A DNA stretch of 10,740 nt from Anderseniella sp051010195 (lineage in GTDB: Bacteria; Pseudomonadota; Alphaproteobacteria; Rhizobiales; Aestuariivirgaceae), in assembly GCA_051010195.1 (NCBI GenBank), contig JBPCVV010000342.1, positions 1 through 10,740 of the forward strand. The letters are read 5' to 3'. The first letter of the stretch is position 1; every line of letters begins with the position of its first letter. This document shows, piece after piece, positions 7,156-10,740 of this stretch. Both the position numbers and the translations under genes were made by a program. Below the pieces are notes generated by a model. It had not been told where the DNA came from and searched no databases. It worked only from the letters and a program-made list of their open reading frames with translations.

Positions 7156-8076
7156 ATTCTGTCTTCAACCGAAAACGTCATTTCTGGTTCCTGGGCGATT
7201 GACCGTTATGAAGCGGTCCGGCGCCGGTTGCCGGGCGCAGTTTTCCCCGGGAAGTCCGTGTTCGCGGAGAACCTCGCTGAACTGAAAGACGAGTTTGATG
7301 CGTTCGTGTTCGACTCGTTTGGTGTCCTGAACGTGGGTGAAACGCCGATTGCCGGAGCCCACGAGCGCATTGAGGCGTTGCGCGGTGACAACAAGCAACT
7401 GGCGATCCTGACCAACGCCGCGACGGTACCGCTTAGTAAACTGGTCCTGAAGTATGCGCAGCTCGGATTCCAGTTTGAGGCGCGCGAGATTGTCAGCAGC
7501 CGGGAAGTGCTGGCCGGCGGACTACGGAGTTTCGACCGGGAAATGAGGTGGGGTGTCGTGGCTCCCAGTCAAGCGCAAATCGATGAATTGCCTTGCCGTT
7601 GTCACAGTCTCGACGATGACATTGCCGGCTTTGACTACAGCGATGGCTTCGTTTTTCTTTCCAGCCAGGGCTGGACGCCGGCGTTGCAATCCATGCTGAC
7701 TGAGGCACTGGCCCGGCAGTCGCGGCCGGTGCTGGTTGGCAATCCGGACATTGTTGCCCCGCGAGAGGGCGGCCTGTCACTGGAGCCGGGCGCCTATGCG
7801 CATCAAATTGCCGATAGCCTGAGTATCGAGCCGGTATTTTACGGCAAACCGTTTGGCAATGCCTTTGCAGAAGTGGCGAGCCGCCTTGCACCGGCAGTCC
7901 ATGCGCGTCGGATTGCCATGATCGGCGACAGTTTTCACACCGATATTCTGGGTGGTGCCGCCGCCGGCTGGCGCACCGTGCTGGTGACCGGCCATGGCCT
8001 GGTGAAAAATCTCGACGTTGATGACCTGATGAAATCGACAGGTATCGTGCCCGACTTCATCATTACGTCAATCTAG
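7156..8076 (+). CDS. HAD class IIA-like (NagD-type) hydrolase, probable non-canonical start
   Basis: A HAD-superfamily protein with a class IIA (NagD-like) layout. Motif I is FDSFGVLNVG (nucleophile codon 7312-7314), motif II is ILTNAA, the motif III lysine lies in FYGKPFGNAF, and motif IV is GDSFHTDILGGAAAGW. The second Asp of the usual DxD in motif I is Phe, as in TIGR01459-like relatives that have an aromatic there; this removes the usual acid/base and makes phosphatase activity uncertain. The first ordinary start codon is TTG 7228 (282 residues), which has no ribosome binding site. The frame is open back to the EEP stop at 7138-7140, AGGAG lies at 7142-7146, and the extra residues (SGSWAIDRYEAVRRRLP) look like real protein. 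I therefore place the start at ATT 7156, nine bases after AGGAG, or at CTG 7159. HAD-IIA relatives include glycerol-3-phosphate phosphatases, which would suit the operon; that role is inferred. Confidence 0.8.
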   Translation: MLSSTENVISGSWAIDRYEAVRRRLPGAVFPGKSVFAENLAELKDEFDAFVFDSFGVLNVGETPIAGAHERIEALRGDNKQLAILTNAATVPLSKLVLKYAQLGFQFEAREIVSSREVLAGGLRSFDREMRWGVVAPSQAQIDELPCRCHSLDDDIAGFDYSDGFVFLSSQGWTPALQSMLTEALARQSRPVLVGNPDIVAPREGGLSLEPGAYAHQIADSLSIEPVFYGKPFGNAFAEVASRLAPAVHARRIAMIGDSFHTDILGGAAAGWRTVLVTGHGLVKNLDVDDLMKSTGIVPDFIITSI

Positions 8077-8122
8077 GGTTCTGGTGCCGGTGTCGGCTTC
8101 GCCGCAAGCTGAATGTAGATGC

Positions 8123-8593
8123 CTAGCCTGCCATCATGACCGGCTCGCAGGCTACCGGAAAGTTCACCGAGTGGGCGATGAAACAGTATTTGTGAATGTC
8201 TTTGTGAATGGCCCGTGCCCGGACAAGGTCGCAGCCGGCTTCAACCAATATGTGCGGGCGCAGGGTGGCACTGAGAAAACGGCCTGATCCGTCGGGATGG
8301 TTTTCACCCTGTGCAACCGGGTCATCGCGGTAGCTCAGCACGGTGATATTGTCGTTGCTGGCCAGGTGCAGGTACCATAGCATATGACACCCCGACAGCG
8401 CTGAAATCAGCAGGTCTTCCGGGTTCATCAGGGCCGGATCACCACCCAGCAGCGGGTCGTTTGAACAATGGATGACCGGTTTTCCGGGAACCTTGATGTC
8501 CCACGTCCTGTCATAGCCCTTGTAGGTCCTGGTGCCTTCGCCGGTATTGCCGGTCCACTCGATGCGGCTGGTGTAGGTGTGGGTGCTGGCCAT
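8123..8593 (-). CDS. OsmC/Ohr-family protein
   Basis: A 156-residue OsmC-family protein read from ATG 8593-8591, with GGAG at 8603-8600 six bases upstream. An upstream in-frame ATG (8680) would cross the regulator's region and is not preferred. Two cysteines sit where the family keeps its redox pair: Cys69 in SALSGCHMLWYLHL and Cys137 in HKYCFIAHSVNFPV. The segment DPLLGGDPALMNPEDLL (46-62) is typical of the subgroup. Members reduce organic hydroperoxides with thiol reductants; the specific substrate here is not known. It converges on the HAD gene and diverges from the GntR-family gene across 71 bp holding the palindrome at 8605-8624, so control by that regulator is likely. Confidence 0.88.
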   Translation of the reverse strand: MASTHTYTSRIEWTGNTGEGTRTYKGYDRTWDIKVPGKPVIHCSNDPLLGGDPALMNPEDLLISALSGCHMLWYLHLASNDNITVLSYRDDPVAQGENHPDGSGRFLSATLRPHILVEAGCDLVRARAIHKDIHKYCFIAHSVNFPVACEPVMMAG

Positions 8594-8604
8594 GATTGAC
8601 TCCG

Positions 8605-8624
8605 TATGTATACATGTATACATA
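8605..8624. promoter_or_regulatory. Perfect 20-bp palindrome, candidate GntR operator
   Basis: TATGTATACATGTATACATA is its own reverse complement. It contains two tandem TGTATACA units (8607-8614 and 8615-8622), each itself palindromic. It lies in the 71-bp gap between the OsmC-family and GntR-family starts, so binding would affect both promoters. A GTATAC core fits operators known for FCD-type GntR regulators. Confidence 0.7.
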
Positions 8625-8664
8625 TTCTGGTAATGGATCAGCCTGCTGTTTTCAAGGTAGAACC

Positions 8665-9288
8665 ATGACTGACAAGACAATCCTGGATGCGCTGCGAAGT
8701 GATATACTCAGTGGTGCGCTGCCGCCCGGCTCGGAATTGCACCAGGCGGGCATCGCGGAACGCTTCGGCGTCAGCCGCATACCGGTCAGGGACGCACTGG
8801 CATCACTGGAGGGCGAGCGGCTGGTAACCGTCCGGCCCAATCGCGGCGCCCTGGTGGTCAGCCTGTCGCCGGGCGAAATCGAAGAAGTGTTCGAACTGCG
8901 CATCATGCTGGAATGCAATTGCGTGCGCGCCGCCGTCACCGCTGCAACCGCTGAACACCTTGATGACGTCCAGTATCAACTGCGCCGCTCCTCGCTGGAA
9001 GCAGGCCGGGCAGGTTGGAGCAACGGTGACCGGGACTTCCACGAAGCGCTCTACCAGCCGGCCGACAAGCCGCGCCATATCTGCCTGATAGGCGAATTGC
9101 GCAACCTTTGCCGGGTTCATGCCTGGGGCTATGACAGTCTCAAGAGCCACACGCCGCGCTGGCTGCAAGATCACAAGGCCATTGCCGCGGAATTTTCCGC
9201 CGGACGCGCAGATGCATGTGAAAAGGCGCTGCGCCGGCACCTGTCGGCAACCAGGGATGTGCTGCTTGAAGCCATGTCGGGCGGTTAG
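8665..9288 (+). CDS. GntR-family transcriptional regulator, FCD (FadR) subfamily
   Basis: A 207-residue regulator from ATG 8665, with AAGG at 8654-8657 as a weak ribosome binding site. An upstream in-frame ATG at 8596 would run through the palindromic operator and is rejected. The N-terminal winged helix-turn-helix (about 5-65) carries the GntR hallmarks LPPGSELHQAGIAERFGVSRIPVRDALASLEGE in two parts around 19-51, then VRPNRGA. The C-terminal FCD helical domain keeps likely metal or ligand residues Asp121 and His125 (D-x3-H in GDRDFHEAL), His169 in LQDHKAI and His191 in RRHLSATR. FCD regulators usually sense small organic acids. It is divergent from the OsmC-family gene and probably represses that gene and itself through the palindrome at 8605-8624. 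Confidence 0.9.
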   Translation: MTDKTILDALRSDILSGALPPGSELHQAGIAERFGVSRIPVRDALASLEGERLVTVRPNRGALVVSLSPGEIEEVFELRIMLECNCVRAAVTAATAEHLDDVQYQLRRSSLEAGRAGWSNGDRDFHEALYQPADKPRHICLIGELRNLCRVHAWGYDSLKSHTPRWLQDHKAIAAEFSAGRADACEKALRRHLSATRDVLLEAMSGG

Positions 9289-9319
9289 CTGCCTATCACG
9301 GTCAGCCGTGTCGCAAACA

Positions 9320-9346
9320 ATGCCGCCGGAAGGGATCCGGCGGCAT
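9320..9346. terminator. Bidirectional terminator between convergent genes
   Basis: ATGCCGCCGGA (9320-9330) and TCCGGCGGCAT (9336-9346) form a perfect 11-bp GC-rich stem with a 5-base loop. It lies 31 bp after the GntR-family stop and 36 bp beyond the stop of the minus-strand membrane protein gene. The flanks carry only short T-rich stretches (TGTTTG on the minus strand). A smaller stem, CACGG/CCGTG at 9297-9310, precedes it. Confidence 0.7.
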
Positions 9347-9382
9347 CTTCCATGTGCTTGATGTTTGATCAGGTTGCCTGGC

Positions 9383-9751
9383 TCAGGCGGTCTGCAGGGT
9401 GTCTTCCTGCTTGTGCAGGCCGACGACGACCAGCACGGTGGCTCCGAGAGCCCAGTAGTAGGCGGCTTCCAGCCCGGCAAATCCCAGTGCAAACGGCGCG
9501 GCGATAAATACCAGACCGACCAGGAAGTCTACAGCCAGGTGCAGCTTGTAGGACAGGACGCGGATGATGCCCAGGTGATGGTCGGTCAGGACGGTCAGCA
9601 CAAACGCAGCAATTCCGGTGACCACCGACAACCAGAATGCAAGCGGATTCACACTGCCGAGGCCGAGGACAAACGGCATGGCGACAAGGCTGACGGCAAC
9701 GGGATAATCGAGATAGGCATGAATGGTCTTTGTGATGAATCGGGGTAACAT
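9383..9751 (-). CDS. Small four-helix membrane protein with internal duplication (SPW-repeat-like)
   Basis: A 122-residue protein read from ATG 9751-9749, with AGGAG at 9764-9760 eight bases upstream. Four hydrophobic helices are visible at about 17-32, 37-56, 73-91 and 97-113. The two halves are related with a register of exactly 60 residues: D15/D75, P26/P86, F27/F87, G30/G90 and W40/W100, within PFVLGLG and PFALGFA. This two-unit pattern resembles SPW-repeat membrane proteins, though the literal SPW triplet is absent. The function of such proteins is unknown. The gene diverges from a TetR-family regulator over a conserved-looking inverted repeat, so repression by that regulator is likely. 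Confidence 0.75.
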   Translation of the reverse strand: MLPRFITKTIHAYLDYPVAVSLVAMPFVLGLGSVNPLAFWLSVVTGIAAFVLTVLTDHHLGIIRVLSYKLHLAVDFLVGLVFIAAPFALGFAGLEAAYYWALGATVLVVVGLHKQEDTLQTA

Positions 9752-9806
9752 GATTGGCTCTCCTGAGTTGGTTTGCGCCGGGTAGGTCCGGCGAACTGAT
9801 GCTAGG

Positions 9807-9835
9807 TTTATAGTTTGGAACTGAATGGTACAAAA
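9807..9835 (-). promoter_or_regulatory. Possible promoter of the SPW-like gene
   Basis: On the minus strand TATAAA (9812-9807) is a good -10. TTTTGT (9835-9830) is a weak -35 at a 17-bp distance. The -35 region overlaps the left arm of the inverted repeat, so a bound regulator would block polymerase. Confidence 0.4.
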
Positions 9836-9871
9836 CACGATGAAACACGAATCTGTGAATTGTGTACCATT
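9824..9871. promoter_or_regulatory. Inverted repeat AATGGTACA ... TGTACCATT, candidate TetR operator
   Basis: The arms AATGGTACA (9824-9832) and TGTACCATT (9863-9871) are perfect inverted copies of nine bases, with starts 39 bp apart. Between them AAACACGA is repeated directly at 9833-9840 and 9843-9850, one helical turn apart. The region lies between the divergent SPW-like and TetR-family genes and overlaps the likely promoter of the former. Confidence 0.55.
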
Positions 9872-9916
9872 TGGTCTCTAACTAGATGATGGTATTGAAA
9901 GACGAGGAATGAGCTG

Positions 9917-10495
9917 ATGGCGCGGCCGCGAGAGTTTGATGTCGATGACGCTGTTGGCGGGGCCATGGATGTGTTCTGGGAACACGGTTACGAAGGCGCC
10001 TCGCTGCCCGACCTGCTGTCCGGCATGGGGCTGACCCGCGGCAGCCTGTACAAGGCATTCACCGACAAGAAGTCGCTCTACCTGGTGGTGCTGGAGCGTT
10101 ATGAGCGTGACTATGTCATTCCCGCCGTGGGCCTGCTGGCGGGGCCTGAGATTGCCGATGGCTGGGACCGCGTCATGGCGCTGTTCGGCAATGTGATTGC
10201 CGATGTCAACAAGGGTGACCGCCGGGGCTGCCTGGCCTGTTCGGCCGCTGCCGGCCCGGCCTCGGAAGATGCTGACATAGCGGGTGCCGTTCACCGCACG
10301 CTCGGCAAACTGCAAAAGGGTTTCGAAGTCGCCTTGAAAGCTTCACGGCCTCACGCAAGGCTCGAGCCCGCCGCCAGGCGTCAGATGGCTGATATGCTGA
10401 CGACGCAGTATGTCGGCACACGGGTGATGGCAAGATCGCAGGCCCCTGTTGCCATGCTGAAACGAAGCGTGGCCTCGCTGCGGCTGCTGGCCTGA
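9917..10495 (+). CDS. TetR/AcrR-family transcriptional regulator
   Basis: A 192-residue TetR-family repressor. The N-terminal helix-turn-helix domain opens with MARPREFD and has FWEHGYEGASLPDLL followed by recognition helix GLTRGSLYKAF (38-48) and DKKSLY. The C-terminal ligand domain has GCLACSAA (104-111), so Cys105 and Cys108 form a CxxC at a place where relatives I know usually read GCLLV or similar. GAGGA at 9904-9908 lies eight bases before ATG 9917. It is divergent from the SPW-like gene and likely controls it and itself through the repeat at 9824-9871. The inducer is unknown; the CxxC raises the possibility of thiol or redox sensing. Confidence 0.9.
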   Translation: MARPREFDVDDAVGGAMDVFWEHGYEGASLPDLLSGMGLTRGSLYKAFTDKKSLYLVVLERYERDYVIPAVGLLAGPEIADGWDRVMALFGNVIADVNKGDRRGCLACSAAAGPASEDADIAGAVHRTLGKLQKGFEVALKASRPHARLEPAARRQMADMLTTQYVGTRVMARSQAPVAMLKRSVASLRLLA

Positions 10496-10515
10496 CTGTT
10501 CCTCATCTCCATTCC

Positions 10516-10544
10516 TTGACAGATTAGGGCGTATGTCCTAATTT
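10516..10544 (+). promoter_or_regulatory. Sigma70-type promoter of the NemR-like gene
   Basis: A perfect TTGACA (10516-10521) is followed after exactly 17 bp by TAATTT (10539-10544). The first operator (10524-10541) lies in the spacer and enters the -10, a repressor-ready arrangement. Confidence 0.7.
10524..10541. promoter_or_regulatory. Operator 1, TTAGGGC-N4-GTCCTAA
   Basis: An 18-bp inverted repeat with one mismatch between 7-base arms and a 4-bp spacer. It lies between the -35 and -10 of the promoter of the following TetR-family gene. Confidence 0.75.
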
Positions 10545-10553
10545 ATATCTGAA

Positions 10554-10571
10554 TTAGGACAAACGTCCTAA
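10554..10571. promoter_or_regulatory. Operator 2, TTAGGAC-N4-GTCCTAA
   Basis: A perfect 18-bp inverted repeat (7-base arms, 4-bp spacer) placed 30 bp downstream of operator 1, in the leader just before the ribosome binding site. The arm-spacer layout is like that of NemR-type boxes, though the bases differ. Confidence 0.8.
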
Positions 10572-10588
10572 GAAATGGAGTTTTGAGC

Positions 10589-10740
10589 ATGAATGCCATG
10601 GGCACGCGTGATCACATTGTTGCAGCGGCCAGTCAGCTATTCTACCGGCAGGGATATGAGCATACGTCGTTTGCCGATATCGCCGGCGCAGTGCGGATTT
10701 CGCGCGGAAATTTCTATTATCATTTCAAGACCAAGGATGA
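10589..10740 (+). CDS. TetR-family regulator, NemR-like N-terminus (3' end outside window)
   Basis: Only the first 50 codons are inside the window. They form a full TetR helix-turn-helix: HIVAAASQLFYRQGYEHTSFADIAGAVRISRGNFYYHFKTKD. The segment ISRGNFYYHFKTKD resembles NemR-type repressors, which sense reactive electrophiles and control flavin-dependent reductases and glyoxalase in E. coli. GGAG at 10577-10580 is eight bases before ATG 10589; ATG 10598 is an alternative. It is preceded by a near-consensus promoter with two matched operators, which implies autorepression. Regulated partner genes are probably downstream and cannot be seen. Confidence 0.85.
   Translation, partial: MNAMGTRDHIVAAASQLFYRQGYEHTSFADIAGAVRISRGNFYYHFKTKD

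Noticed and set aside
8077..8122. Possible terminator between the convergent HAD and OsmC-family genes
   Set aside because: Only a 4-bp stem (CGGC/GCCG at 8094-8104) without a T-run is visible, too weak to call.
8803..9492. Minus-strand open frame of 229 codons across the GntR-family gene and terminator
   Set aside because: It runs through the strong terminator hairpin and is antisense to an obvious GntR/FCD gene; no domain is seen.
1..10740. Mobile elements, CRISPR arrays, tRNA or other RNA genes
   Set aside because: No transposase or integrase motif, no regularly spaced repeat-spacer array and no tRNA-like cloverleaf were recognised by eye.

Overview
The window looks like an accessory region of an alphaproteobacterial chromosome. 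It is moderately GC-rich, its protein families are typical of Rhizobiales/Rhodobacterales-like bacteria, and its genes sit in tight ATGA-overlapping operons. No RNA gene, mobile element or CRISPR array is visible. The lineage is inferred from gene content only.

Left edge (1-1275). On the minus strand is the 5' part of an arylmalonate decarboxylase/maleate isomerase-like gene that runs off the left end. A 503-bp divergent intergenic region follows. Its right end carries four helically phased TGAAAAT repeats just upstream of a GlpR/DeoR-type regulator.

Main operon (1276-8076, plus strand). The order is GlpR-like repressor, UgpC/MalK-type ATPase, UgpB-like periplasmic binding protein, UgpA-like and UgpE-like permeases, a cytoplasmic endonuclease/exonuclease/phosphatase (EEP) fold phosphodiesterase, and a HAD class IIA-like hydrolase. 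Three junctions are 4-bp ATGA overlaps, and a stem-loop sits on each side of the binding-protein gene. The simplest reading is a self-regulated module that imports a glycerophosphodiester or a related phospho-compound, cleaves the phosphodiester with the EEP enzyme in place of the usual GDPD-type UgpQ, and may then process the phosphomonoester with the HAD protein. This is inferred from family resemblance and synteny. The HAD gene appears to start upstream of its first ordinary start codon, and its protein lacks the usual second Asp of HAD motif I.

Right part (8123-10740) holds small regulator units. An OsmC-family protein (minus) diverges from an FCD-type GntR regulator (plus), with a perfect 20-bp palindrome between them. 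The GntR gene converges on a small SPW-repeat-like membrane protein (minus) across a shared terminator. That membrane protein diverges from a TetR/AcrR regulator (plus), with an AATGGTACA/TGTACCATT inverted repeat between them. A second, NemR-like TetR gene starts at 10589 and runs off the right end; it is preceded by a near-consensus promoter and two TTAGGRC-N4-GTCCTAA operators. Three of the four regulators in the window thus lie beside a strong candidate operator, and the GlpR-like one lies beside a repeat cluster.
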